This document shows, one piece after another, positions 53,916 to 63,099 of a stretch of 64,000 nucleotides of DNA. The notes under the pieces are model-generated. The model was not told the DNA's origin. It did no database searches and worked only from the letters and a program-made list of their open reading frames with translations. Source of the DNA: Prorocentrum cordatum (taxonomy: Eukaryota > Sar > Dinophyceae > Prorocentrales > Prorocentraceae). Within the stretch, counting starts at the first letter, position 1, and each line of letters opens with the position of its first letter. The stretch is from positions 220,259 through 284,258 of the forward strand of contig CAUYUJ010015731.1 of NCBI GenBank assembly GCA_963575745.1, written 5' to 3'. The position numbers were made by a program, and so were the translations under genes.

Positions 53916-56900
53916 GTGGCCGCGGGGGGGGCCGGGGCCCATGTAATGAACATCGTCGCATGACCAGAGCAAGCCGTCTGTAGTCGCGCGGTCGCCGAGA
54001 TCGCTATAGTAAGAGCTCGAGCGGCGACTTGCCGGAAGGAAGCTCGAAGAGTTCTCGGCGGTAACCGAGGTTGGCGGCTTACCGCCAGCGTCGAGTTGTG
54101 AGGGGCGGCGCGCAGGGGGAGGAGGGAGGAGGGAGGAGGGAGGAGGGAGGAGGGAGGAGGGAGGAGGGAGGAGGAGGAGGAGGAGGAGGAGGAGGAGGGA
54201 GGAGGAGGAGAGAGGAGGAGGAGGACGTGCGGACGGGAAGGAGGGGAGGAGGAGGAGGAGGAGGAGGAGAGGAGGAGGAGGAGGAGAGAAGAAGGAGGAG
54301 GAAGAGAGGACGAGGGAGGAGGGGAGCAAGGGTCGGGGAGGGGGAGGGGGATCGGAGGCGGCTGGGGGCCCGAGGTGGCCCAGCAGCGGTTTCCCAGCAA
54401 GCCGAGGGGGGAGGGAGGGCCCTCCTCCTCGCCACGGCGGGACGCGGCCCGAAGGCCCTGGCAGGTACTCCGACCCCGGCAGGGGTCCGGTCGAGGGGCC
54501 AGTTTTGAGCGGATCTGCTCTCGTTGCCCCCTTAGAGCCTGTTTTTTTAGACCCTGGCAAGTCTACTTGCATGGACCGGGGGGGGGGGGGGGGCTGAGCC
54601 TGAAGCAAGCCGCAAACGACTTGCACGTTCGGGGGGGCGCGGAAATCACGCAAGTCGAAAGGCACTTGCACGCTAGTATTCGCGCGAGGGGACGCCATGC
54701 AAGTAAACTTGCCTGAATCCAAAAAATACAGGCTCTTATTGACAGATTTTCTGAGGGCCGATCCAGCGTAGACCCCCTGGCCGCCTGCCAGAGGGGTGGA
54801 TCGAGGAGGATGGGCGAGGAAGATCGAGGCAGGGGAGGAGGACCAGATTAAGCCCAAGACGCATCATCGATGTTGTCATCGACCAGCCCGCCAAGTTTTC
54901 GCTTCAAAGGTCCACGCACGATTTTTTGTTTCACTGCGAGAAGTGCCCCGTTGGAAGACAACCGTCTGGGAATCTTCAATCGTGCCAGAATTTATTCCTG
55001 GGAGTTCAACGCCGCGAATCAACGCTAATGCTGCGTCTTGACGATCCTGAATCGTGCCAGAATGCCAGTCCTCGGAATTTAATGCAGCGAGTCAATGTGA
55101 CTGTTGCGCTCTGGCAGTGCTAAACTGTGCCGTACCTTCATTCCAGTTCGAATAACTGTTGAAGCTGTTAGATGCAGCTGTGCGCGGCGCTAAGGCGAAA
55201 GCCACAGCTTGCAAAGGGAACCGCCTTCCAGCCGTGAAGCTGTTGAGACCTATAAAACCGAATGTGCGCGGCGCTAGAGCGAGGGCAACGTGTTGAAAAG
55301 GAATCGCCCTCCACCCGTGTTGAAAGGAGCATCATCATGACGATGAGTGCCATGGAACGCAGAAGGAACGCGTCATCATGAGTGCCATGAGTGCAGCACC
55401 ATGATGATTAGTGCCATGGTGGTGAGTACCATCAAGCGAAGCTGGACTGGTTTCGCCCAGAGCTCCGCCTCGAGCTCGGGCGCCAAGGCGGCGTCCAAAT
55501 CGAGGGCCCGGTCTTCCAAGAGCTGATGCGCTGAGATGACTGCGCCTCGCTGGCCGTCGGGGGCGCGCAGGTGGCAGCGGGGCGAGGCAGGGGCCAGCCG
55601 TCACACCACAAGGGCTGCCTTTGAGGCTGCTCTGCCATGTTTGGAAGCCGTCTCAGAGGATATCCTGCCCTCAGGATGTCCCCGTTCGCCTCGCTGTCTC
55701 CTTTCGCGCCATCGACGGCGCCACTCGCAGCATAGAGCCGACCGCGCGAGAGCAGATGGACCACAGCCCGCGGGGAGGGCGCGTGCCCAGCAGATCCTGA
55801 CCGACTTCACCGCAGTTGGGGGTGCCCACGTGGAAGCGGAACCATCGGGGCCCAACGACGACGACAATGCTGCACCACAGCGCCAAGAATCTATATCACA
55901 GGGTCCTACCTCTACACCGATCTCAAGGACTGTGTAATACCGTCCTGCCCCTTCGCGAGCCCTCTGGACGGGAAGCCGTTCAGACACTTCCCTTGGGCTA
56001 TAAGCGCTGTTTTTCCCCACCGAGCGTTTCAACACCTGACAACAAATATGCCACGTGATTTTGACAATGCTCCTCACTACCGATCTCACTGCGTGACCCC
56101 TGGTTGCCAGTGCTGCGGTTCAAATTATGCGGGCACGTACCTGTTCAAGAGTATCTATACGACCACCCTTCGGGTGATAAGGAGGTTGTGGGGGGGGGAG
56201 AGGGGGGGCAACCAACATCTGACTCAATCGATCTCACTATCGATCTCACTCAACGGGACACCACGGGACACCACGGGACACTTGTCGATCTCATCATCAA
56301 TCTCACTCAACGGGACACTACGGGACACCACGGGCCACCACAGGACACCACGGGACACCGCGGGATATCTCTCGATCTCACTATCGGTCTCACTATCGGT
56401 CTCACTATCGATCTCACTATCGATCTCACTCAACGGGACACCACAGGACACCACGGGACACCTCGGGACACCACATCGATCTTAGTATCGATCTCATTAT
56501 CGATCACACTCAAGGGGACACCACGGGACACCGCGGGACACCTCTCGATCTCATTCTCGATCTCACTATCGATCTAATTTTTTGCGACACCACGGGACAC
56601 CTCGGGGCACCACATCGCTCTCAGTATCGATTTCACTATCGATCTCACTACCGATCTCACTCAACGGGACACCACGGGACACCACAGCACACTTGTCGAT
56701 CTCCTATCGCTCTCATTATCGACCTCACCTATTGGGACACCACGGGACACCTCGGGGCATCACATCGATCTCAGTATCGATCTCACTATCGATCTCGCTA
56801 TCGATTTCACTATCGATCTCACTCCACGGGACACCACGGGACACCACGGGACATCACGGGACACCACGGGACACCGCGGGACACCGCGGGACACCACGGG

Positions 56901-59900
56901 ACACCGCGGTACACCGCTAGGGCCACCGCCGGACGGACGGAGGATAATCATGTGTCTTGTTTTCGCCATAGCAGCGGCGGACACCACGGGACACCACGGG
57001 ACACCACGGGACACCGCTAGGGCCACCGCCAGACGGACGGAGGATAATCACTTGTCTTGCTTTCGCCCTAGCAGCGGCGGGTTCATACCTCTCGCGCGCC
57101 CACGCAGCTTCGCCTCGCCCGCACGCACGACACGAATGAAACGAAACGATTTCCGGGTCGGGGTCTCCGTTCCACTGCGATCTCACCCCCCAACCTCCGA
57201 CGAGAAGCAGTCAGTGTTCTGTCACATTTGCAAGCGAGATCCCCATTGCAAATGTTTTATTATTTCTCGGATTGCTATTCATGTTTTTCTTCTTCTTCTT
57301 CATCTTCTTCTTCTTCCTCAAGAGCGGGACAGCTCGCGCACGCGTGCGCCTGGCGCGAGGAGGATGAGGAGGAGGAGGAGGAGACGAACGCTGCGAGCAT
57401 CATGCCTCGAGCCTGGCCAGCGCAAAAGAGGAGGAGGAGGAGGAGGAGGAGGAGGAGGCCTCCCGTCGCCCAGGGGCAGGATCGAGAAGGGGGAAGGGTC
57501 GGGGGCTGCCGGGGAGGATCCCAGCCCAAGGCGCCCACAGCTCCAGGGCAGCGTCGGGGAGATGGTCGTAATTCGGGCCTGTCTCTTTAGCAAGGGACGA
57601 TGTTTCGATTATGTTTTTTAGTCCGTTTTGAACATGTTCTGAATATGTCTTGTTTTTCTTCCAAAATCGGCCTGTAGGGGGACACGCCCGACCTAAGGAT
57701 CGTCCCAGGGGGGATGCATCGACCCTGAATCGCCCATGGATCGCCGATTGGGGTTTGATAGCCCAAACCCGCCCCAGAGGTCTGGGCCCCATGCCCTGGG
57801 GCCGGCTTCTCGTCCTGGGCGGTTTTCATGGCGGTCCTTGGGCCCCGCGAGGACCCCCAGAGCCCGAAAATAGCAAGAAGCCACCCGCCGTGCTTTCGCG
57901 TTTTTTGTCGCGACGAGGGTGGGTCTGGGCCTCTCGACGTCCCCTGGCCGCCGGAGCTCGCGACGCCAGCCTCAGGAGTGGCCTTTTGGTCGCGCGGGCC
58001 ACCTCTCGACCGTCCCCAGGGGCTGGGGTTATGTTGCTCCCACCGTACTTAAGGGCCACATCCCAGAAATAATTTTAAGCACCCAGACAAGTGCCGAAGC
58101 AGAGACGAAGCAGTGTCCGACGAGTGTCTCCAGGGGCCCGACACGTGAAAACCATCGAGTTTGGGTATTTTGTTGCTCGAGACTTTTTCTGGCGATCAAG
58201 GCTGAAGTAGGTTGGAATCTCATCAGGCTGGGGGATGGCCCCCCAAATGGCCGAAGGCTCGAGGGAAACACTGTCCGTGGCGGCGCGTTCGCGACGCCGC
58301 GTGGAGGTCCAGGGTGCGTACACATGATGGGCTTGTTTTCCACCACCACCACCATAAGTTGGAGGGGGGAAGGAGGTGGAGGAGGCGGAGGAGGAGGAGG
58401 AGGAGGAGGCGCAGGAGAACCCCCTCCCCCTCCTACTTCTGGTGGTGGTGGTGGTGGGAAAGAAGCCCACCATACCCAGACATCCAGCGTCTTGCGACAA
58501 GTCGAGGCGGAGATTTGTCATTGTCTTCGGCACCTTGGGGCCCTCACTGTGCCCTGGGGCTGTGAACGACTGGGTCAGGATGAAAAGCCCGCCCTGTTGA
58601 AAGGGCGGGGATTTCGGGTGGCCCCACATTGAAAGGATCGAGACGTCGGATGTCTGTGTCGCAGAGCCGTTCTCTTGGAACGGCCACGGAGCCCGATACG
58701 TTTCCCAGCTTCGGCAGCTCTGCGAGATTCTCGATTTCTCATCGCCCGTGTTGTTCTCCTCATCCTGCCCTCGTCTCATCCCCCTGGCATCGCTCGGACG
58801 TGTGCATTTCTCCTTCGGCGAGGACCATCGAGGAGCATCCTTGATCATTTCGCGGAAAAGCCACGCACGAAACCGAAAAAAGCACAGGGAATGGACGTCC
58901 GAGCGATGGCGAGTACCCCCTCGCCTTGCCCCAGGCCGCACGGCGGCTCACGGGCCCCTCCCGGGGTCCCACCCTGGCCAGCTCCTCCAGGGTCCACTGC
59001 GGTCCCTCCTCCTCCTCCTCCTCCTCCTCCTCCTCCTCCTCCCATTCCTCCTACTCCTGCTCCCTCCTCCTCCTCCTCCTCCTCCTCCTCCTCCTCCTCC
59101 TCCTCCTCCTCCTCCTCCATTCTCCTCCTCCCTCCTCCTCCTTCTCCTCCTCCTCCTCCTCCATTCTCCTCCTCCTCCTCCTCCTCCTCCTCCTCCTCCT
59201 CCTCGGTTGGCCCGATCAGATCCGATTCCGATGTGACGACGATGACCCGCGATGCTGCCCGATGCCCGCATTGCGCTCTTGCGCAACCTCGAGCGATCGC
59301 ACCGGTTCGGCTGCGACTCTGTGTCGATCCAGTCCGACTCGATGTTCGCTCTGCTTCGACCCGACCTTCCCATGCGATGTCGACTGGCCTTTGGTTCTTG
59401 GAGCCGCGGTCAGGCGTGACCACGAGGGGCCCCGAAGGCCCAGGCACGAGGTGAGCGAGCAGGATGGGCAGTGGGAGGATCCGGGCCCCCGACGTCGCGC
59501 TTTCGATCCACGGCGTGCCCCCCCAGAGGTCTCGACCGCGGACCGCGCTTCTTTTGGTGCCATTTTTGGGGGGCGGCCCGAGGGGCCAGGGAAGGACCCC
59601 GAGGAGCGATGTGGCCAAGAGCCAAGCCAACCCTCCCTCTGCCATCCCCTCCCCTCCGCTCTCCCCGCGCCCTCCCCTCTCCCTCTCCCTCCCTCGCCCT
59701 CTGCCCTCCCCTCTCCCTCCCCTCCCTCCCTCCCTCCCCTCTCCCTCCCCTCTCCCCTCCCCTCTCCATCCCATCCCTCCCTCCCTTCCGCCCCTCCCCT
59801 CCCTCCTCCCCCCCTCCCCCCCTCGCGACGCGAGGGGGTCTGGGAACGGCGGCGGCCGTGATCGCACGCTCCTGGCGCGCCCCCCCGGGTTGCGGGGCAG

Positions 59901-61984
59901 CTTCAGCAGGAGGAGGAGGAGGAGGAGGAGGAGAGGAGGAGGAGGGAGGAGGAGGAGAGAGAGGAGGAGGAGGAGGAGGAGGGAGGAGGAGAGGAGGAGG
60001 AGGAGGAGGAGGAGGAGGAGGAGGAGGAGGAGGAGGAGGAGGAGGAGGAGGAGGAGGAGAGGAGGAGGAGGAGGAGGAGGAGGGAGGAGGAGGAGGAGGG
60101 AGGAGGAGGAGGAGGAGGAGGAGGAGGAGGAGGAGGAGGAGGAGGGAGGAGGAGGAGGAGGAGGAGGAGGAGGAGGAGGAGGAGGAGGAGGAGGGAGGAG
60201 GAGGAGGGGAGGAGGAGGAGGAGGAGGAGGGAGGGGGTCCAGGCTCCGGGGGGAGCGCGCGCATCGACCCCCCTCACGTACGTCGCCCACCACTCCTCGG
60301 CGACGGGGTCCCACGGCCCAGTCCGCCCCGGAACGTGTGGTCTCGCTGTCGGGGGGCGAGGCATCGCCGATTCGGGCTCGATGTTGCCCCCCCCCCTCCC
60401 TTCCAGGGCTCGTTTCGATCCCCTCGATTCCGATGCCCTCCGATTCGATCTCCTCGGATCCGATTCATTTCGATGGCCCAGCCGACTCGTCGGCTCGATT
60501 CTGGGCTCTGCCGCCCTTTCCCCCCTGAGGAGCTGGTCCCCCCCCCCCCGGCGCTGGCCCTCACAAGGTGGAGGGGCTTGCCAGGAGCGGCCTCGGCGCT
60601 CTGACCCTGGTCGACCTGGACGACATCGCCAAGGAGGGCTCTCGCCAACGCCGCCGTGGGCCTCGGCCGATGCCTCCAGGGGAGCGGCGGCCTCCCGTGC
60701 CTCCAGCGCCTTCTGGCCAGAGCAATGCGTCTGGGCACGCTTGTGGGAGCCGTGGTGCCCACGCTCCCTCCTCGTCCTCCTCCTCGTCCTCTCTCTGAGG
60801 CCGCCTCCTGGGAATCGAAAGCGTGAGAGACAGTCTGCAGGCCTGGTTGCTGCATGCCTGTGGGGCGCGTTCGACCTGTCTCTCTCTCCCTCCCCGCCCT
60901 GCGGGGTGACGCCATCCGCCCGCCGCGCAGCGCTGATGCAGGACAAAGGCGTCAGCCTGTACTTCTGGCGGGGTGTGATTTCTGCACTCCGCGGGCCCCC
61001 GGCTCCTCTGTTCCTCCCTCGTCCTTCCTGATCCCCTGATCCCCCTCCTCTCCTCCCGCCTCCTCTTCCTCACCCCCCTCTCCTCGTTATCCTCCTCGTT
61101 ATCCTCCTCCTCCTCCTCCTCCTGCTCCTCCTCCTCCTGCTCCTCCTCATCCTCTCCCTCCTCCTCATTATCCTCCTGTCCCTCCTCTTCCTCCCGCGGA
61201 GCGGGAGGAGAGTTGCCGAGGTGGCCCAGAGGGCGTCGAGGCCCGCGCTCTCCCCGCCGCTCGGAGACGGAGGGTCTGCGTCAGCAACACCAACCGGCAG
61301 CTGCACGCGCTGTCCGGCACCGTAGGCCGCCACGACGGAGCAAGAGGGTCCTGAGGGCACCCAGGGCCATCCACGGGCCCGGGAGCCGTCTGAAGAACTG
61401 CTCGGGGGGGAGAAGCGGGTCCTGGGGATGGCCCGCTCCCCCCGTGGCCCCCCCCCCCGTGGCCCAGTACCCGTTCGTTTCCTTCACGGCCCGCCTCTCC
61501 TTCGTGGCAACGGCAGGGCGCACGAAGGTGGACGTCATGGCCGAACGCGTCCTCCAGATCAACCCGGCGTGCGACGTGGCCGTCGTGCACGACTTCTTCG
61601 CGGCGGAGACCGCGGGAGCCATCCTGGACGCGCGGCCGCTGGACGTCGTCGTGGACGCCATCGACAGCGTTAGGGTGCAACTTCTGGGAGGTTGAGCTCA
61701 GCATCAGCGCTGGTATACTCGTGCTCGAATGACGGCTTAATGCGGCACAGACCCGGTTGAGTCCCTCGCAATCCGGCTTGATCACGCTTAATCTTGGGTT
61801 CGATTCTGGGCTAGGCAGGCCTGGCCTAGTGGCCTCTCAATCGGACTTCGACGGCCTTAGGTGTTCTAGCGAGGATTTCCCAGGAGTTGTTTCCTAAGAC
61901 AGCGTGCCCGAGAAGGCGCGCCTGATCGACGGCTGCCGACGCCGCGGCATCCCGATCGTCGTCGCCGGGGCCCTCGGCGGCAAG
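53804..61984 (+). CDS. tcdA: tcdA-like gene (5 exons seen, incomplete): tRNA threonylcarbamoyladenosine dehydratase, ThiF/E1 fold
   Basis: Joining 53804-53915, 60568-60627, 61277-61325, 61517-61668 and 61904-61984 gives about 151 residues. They are collinear with the N-terminal half of TcdA/CsdL proteins (usually about 270 residues; yeast Tcd1/Tcd2 are relatives). TcdA uses ATP to activate the carboxyl of t6A37 in tRNA and close it to the cyclic form ct6A. Visible hallmarks in order are the nucleotide-binding loop GLGGVGS, the acidic LVDLDDI strand, the arginine motif SNTNRQLHAL, KVDVMAERVLQINP, and the acidic VVDAIDSV. After these comes CRRRGIPIVVAG. All occur in order on one strand with open frames, so this is a real split gene. 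No start exon and no C-terminal exons (DP-T-..., CVFS region) were found; the gene is cut by the window or by very long introns. Eukaryotic relatives are often at the mitochondrial outer membrane, but no targeting signal can be judged here. Confidence 0.85.
54110..54350 (+). repeat. (GGAGGGA)n/(GGA)n purine array
   Basis: GGAGGGA heptamers at 54118-54175, then GGA triplets and GGGGA. Confidence 0.9.
54535..54735. mobile_element. Tourist-like (PIF/Harbinger-type) MITE
   Basis: 201 bp with TIRs of about 40 bp: GAGCCTGTTTTTTTAGACCC on the left, and the complement of GAGCCTGTATTTTTTGGATT on the right. Both arms continue to GGCAAGT-x-TACTTGCATGG. Flanked by TTA on both sides (54532-54534, 54736-54738). 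A TTA target duplication plus ends of this type match the PIF/Harbinger MITEs called Tourist. No transposase. It sits inside tcdA intron 1. Confidence 0.93.
54736..54970. other. Unassigned intron sequence
   Basis: Nothing recognised. Confidence 0.3.
54971..55112 (+). repeat. 72-bp imperfect tandem duplication
   Basis: AATCGTGCCAGAAT at 54978 and 55050. The units are alike over about 70 bp (…TGGGAGTTCAACGCCGCGA versus CTCGGAATTTAATGCAGCGA). Confidence 0.65.
55165..55332 (+). repeat. 83-bp imperfect tandem duplication
   Basis: GTGCGCGGCGCTA at 55181 and 55264, each followed by GCGA-x-GGC, TTG-x-AAAGGAA and CGCC-TCCA-CCGTG. Confidence 0.75.
55333..55869. other. Unassigned intron sequence, small GAGTGCCATG repeat
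   Basis: 55340-55435 repeats ATCATGA(C/G)GA, GAGTGCCATG and GTGCCATGGT words. Frames beyond are not distinctive. Confidence 0.35.
55870..56205 (+). other. Open frame without ATG at its start
   Basis: One plus frame is open from about 55870. It reads RIYITGSYLYTDLKDCVIPS, then CPFASPLDGKPFRHFPWAIS and CVTPGCQCCGSNYAGTYLF, and continues into the minisatellite. The mixed composition is unlike neighbouring GC artefacts, and codon third positions are not GC-biased. Not recognised. It lies inside tcdA intron 1, so a nested gene scrap or chance are the options. Confidence 0.3.
56215..57060 (+). repeat. Composite minisatellite: GGGACACCAC and CTCACTATCGAT
   Basis: Blocks of the 10-mer GGGACACCAC alternate with blocks of the 12-mer CTCACTATCGAT at least six times, giving a higher-order repeat of roughly 100-140 bp. 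The last part (56916-57060) is a 100-bp duplication containing GCTAGGGCCACCGCC and GACGGACGGAGGATAATCA. Confidence 0.92.
57061..57567. other. Unassigned intron sequence with CTT and GGA arrays
   Basis: (CTT)n at 57288-57318 and (GGA)n at 57355-57382 and 57430-57458. Confidence 0.5.
57568..57696 (+). mobile_element. TIR element family A, copy 5
   Basis: 129 bp, the shortest complete copy. The left TIR is mutated (AATTCGGGCCTGTCTCTTTA); the right TIR is standard except GACACGCCCGAC. Possible target duplication AGATGGTC (57560-57567) and GGATCGTC (57697-57704), 6 of 8 matching. Confidence 0.8.
57697..58324. other. Unassigned intron sequence
   Basis: Mixed composition. I see nothing I can name. 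Confidence 0.3.
58325..58470. mobile_element. Family G fold-back element, both ends present
   Basis: Left arm GATGGGCTTGTTTTCCACCA, then CCACCACCATAAGTTGGAGGGG. The right arm is the complement of ATGGTGGGCTTCTTTCCCAC, then CACCACCACCACCAGAAGTAGGAGGGG. A (GGA)n array of about 45 bp lies between them. The truncated relative at 16757 has a longer GGA array. Confidence 0.8.
58786..58910. mobile_element. TIR element family B, copy 1
   Basis: 125 bp. Ends GGCATCGCTCGGACGTGTGC and the complement of GCCATCGCTCGGACGTCCAT. The interior TCCTTCGGCGAGGACCATCG is shared, nearly unchanged, with the copies at 62483 and 63406. The minus-strand frame with SPKEKCTRPSDAR is a by-product. Confidence 0.88.
59005..59206 (+). 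repeat. (CTC)n pyrimidine array
   Basis: CTC triplets with CATTCTCC interruptions, about 200 bp. Confidence 0.95.
59207..59629. other. Unassigned intron sequence
   Basis: Nothing recognised. Confidence 0.3.
59630..59825 (+). repeat. (CCCTC)n-like pyrimidine tract
   Basis: TCCCTCCC, CCCTCTCC and CCTCCCTCCC words over about 190 bp, nearly purine-free. Confidence 0.85.
59905..60238 (+). repeat. (GGA)n purine array
   Basis: About 330 bp of GGA triplets, complementary in sense to the CTC array at 59005-59206. Confidence 0.95.
60390..60515 (+). repeat. GATCCGATTC-rich dispersed repeat, copy 1
   Basis: CGGATCCGATTCATTTCGAT, then GGCCCAGCCGACTCGTCGGCTCGATTCTGGGCTC, similar to 63620-63678. Confidence 0.55.
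60568..60627 (+). CDS. tcdA: tcdA-like exon 2
   Basis: Twenty codons, VEGLARSGLGALTLVDLDDI, the second strand of the E1-like nucleotide fold with the acidic residues that hold ATP. Acceptor CACAAG. The likely donor GCCAAGG (GC type) is at 60628. Confidence 0.88.
60628..61276 (+). other. tcdA-like intron 2, about 0.65 kb
   Basis: Begins GCCAAGGAGGG and ends GACGGAGGGTC. The 3' boundary is not a clean AG if the family spacing (DDI-CVSN) is kept; an AG six bases upstream would add residues and shift phase. A CTC array lies at 61030-61200. Confidence 0.55.
61277..61325 (+). CDS. tcdA: tcdA-like exon 3
   Basis: Sixteen codons plus one base, CVSNTNRQLHALSGTV. The NTNRQ motif carries the arginine of the adenylation site. 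The donor is placed at GCCGCC (GC type) at 61326, with AGG shared by both junctions of intron 3. Confidence 0.85.
61326..61516 (+). other. tcdA-like intron 3, GC-AG, 191 bp
   Basis: Starts GCCGCCACGACGGAGC and ends GGCAACGGCAG. Near each end is a short inverted pair (CCACGACGGAG, and complement CCACGAAGGAG), which may be TIR remnants. Confidence 0.65.
61517..61668 (+). CDS. tcdA: tcdA-like exon 4
   Basis: About 51 residues: GRTKVDVMAERVLQINPACD, VAVVHDFFAAETAGAILDAR, then PLDVVVDAIDS. VVDAIDS carries the conserved acidic residues. The end is fixed by comparison with exon 5, inside the direct repeat GACAGCG. Confidence 0.9.
61670..61897. mobile_element. Introner: TIR element forming tcdA intron 4
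   Basis: 228 bp. The left end TTAGGGTGCAACTTCTGGGA and the complement of the right end, TTAGGAAACAACTCCTGGGA, match at 16 of 20 positions. Direct repeats GACAGCG lie at 61663-61669 and 61898-61904 and coincide with the exon junction, so removing 235 bp restores the frame DAIDS-VPEKARL. No placement within the repeat gives GT-AG. GT at 61669 pairs with an end in GC, whereas AG ends pair with AC or CG starts. This matches the introner idea (DNA transposon-like elements creating introns) known from dinoflagellates. Confidence 0.85.
61904..61984 (+). CDS. tcdA: tcdA-like exon 5 (last seen)
   Basis: Twenty-seven codons, VPEKARLIDGCRRRGIPIVV then AGALGGK. The frame then reaches GCCTGA, so a GC donor at 61985 is likely. 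The following family region was searched for up to 64000 and not found. Confidence 0.85.
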
Positions 61985-62482
61985 GCCTGAGTAGCAGCAC
62001 GAGCTAAATGCATGAGCTGGGTCACCTCCCAGTAAACAGTGGCTCGAACGTTGGAAAACGGGCACCAACAAAAACATGCCTGTGAGGCCGTATTTTTGAA
62101 GCCTCGCTTTCTGCTGAAAACATTGCGGTTTCCTGCCGGATGCGCAGCCTGCGGGCTTTTTTTCGGAACGCAGTCTTGCCGTCACAGCATTGCTGCCCAG
62201 ACCCCCGACGTCATGATTTTGTTCACGACGTCGGCCCCCAGAGGTCTGGACCCATTCCCCGGGACCGGTTCTTCGTCCTGAGTCGTTTTCTCACGATCCC
62301 GAGGGCCGGTACGGGAAGGGCCCCCGGAGGCCGAAAGGAGCAGAACGTTTCCCGTCGTGATTTGCTCATGACCCGAGGGGTCTGGGCCGGGTTGGACGGC
62401 AGAAAAGGTGGGTCACCCCCGAGGGGTCTGGGTTGGACGGGTCTGGGTTGGACGGAAGAAGAGGTGGGTCACCCCCCAGCCT
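61985..62482. other. Probable intron 5 sequence, unassigned
   Basis: Mixed composition. A GACC-GAGGGGTCTGGG duplication lies near 62370-62450. Confidence 0.35.
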
Positions 62483-62608
62483 GGCATCGCTCGGACGTGT
62501 GCATGTTTCCTTCGGCGAGGACCATCGAGGAACACCCTGGATCATTTGGCGAAAAAGCCACGCACGACACCGCGCCAAACCACGGGGGATGGGCGTCCGA
62601 GCGATGGC
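62483..62608. mobile_element. TIR element family B, copy 2
   Basis: 126 bp. Ends GGCATCGCTCGGACGTGTGC and the complement of GCCATCGCTCGGACGCCCAT. More diverged in its right half than copies 1 and 3. Confidence 0.87.
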
Positions 62609-63099
62609 CCCCCCCCGGGGGCGCGGAGACGTCGCGCTCTTGGCGCGACGCTGCCCGAGGCCGCGGGGCCGGCCCATTCTCGAAGGCGGCCCCGCGGGTC
62701 GGAGCGCGGAGGCGGCCACGCGTCGCGCCTCGGCGGGGCGCGGCGCGCGGAGCGTCGGGGTTTGAGCCGGGCCGGCCCCTCTGCTCACCAGCCTCGAAGG
62801 TATCCCTATCCCCAAGATTGACATGGAAAAAGTCGGAGGTGGACAGACCTCCTACCCTGACGCGTCGATTAGTGAATTGTCCTTTTTCGGTTCTCGAGAG
62901 GGCGCCGCGGCCGTTATTTTCCAGGCTTGCGCCCGCCAGGTTTGGGCCCGAGGTCGTTTTCACTAAACCACGTTTTACTAAAGGGAGGTCTGTCCATCCC
63001 CGAGAAGAAGCGATGACAATCTTAGGGATGCGCCCTCAACAAATAAGGGAATCCCCAAGCTTGGCATCGTGATGAGGAGGTGCCCAGCATAGATATAGG
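62609..63099. other. Unassigned sequence
   Basis: GC-rich to 62770, then mixed. Inverted partners CCACGTTTTACTAAAGGGAGGTCTGTCC (62970) and GGACAGACCTCC (62842) hint at another fold-back of about 150 bp. Confidence 0.35.

Larger units (their letters stand above)
53916..60567 (+). other. tcdA-like intron 1, about 6.65 kb
   Basis: GT at 53916, AG at 60566-60567 (CTCACAAG). GGTGG is present at both junctions (GCGGTGGCC and AAGGTGGAG). The intron contains a Tourist-like element, a composite minisatellite, a family A, a family B and a family G element, and several purine and pyrimidine arrays. Confidence 0.75.

Noticed and set aside
56215-57060. CRISPR-like regular repeats
   Set aside because: The units are contiguous 10-mers and 12-mers without unique spacers, in a eukaryote-like setting.
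61690-61812. tRNA-like A and B box words (GAGCTCAGC, GGTTCGATTC) in the introner
   Set aside because: The words are about 100 bp apart with no cloverleaf. The TIRs and target duplication indicate a DNA element rather than a SINE.
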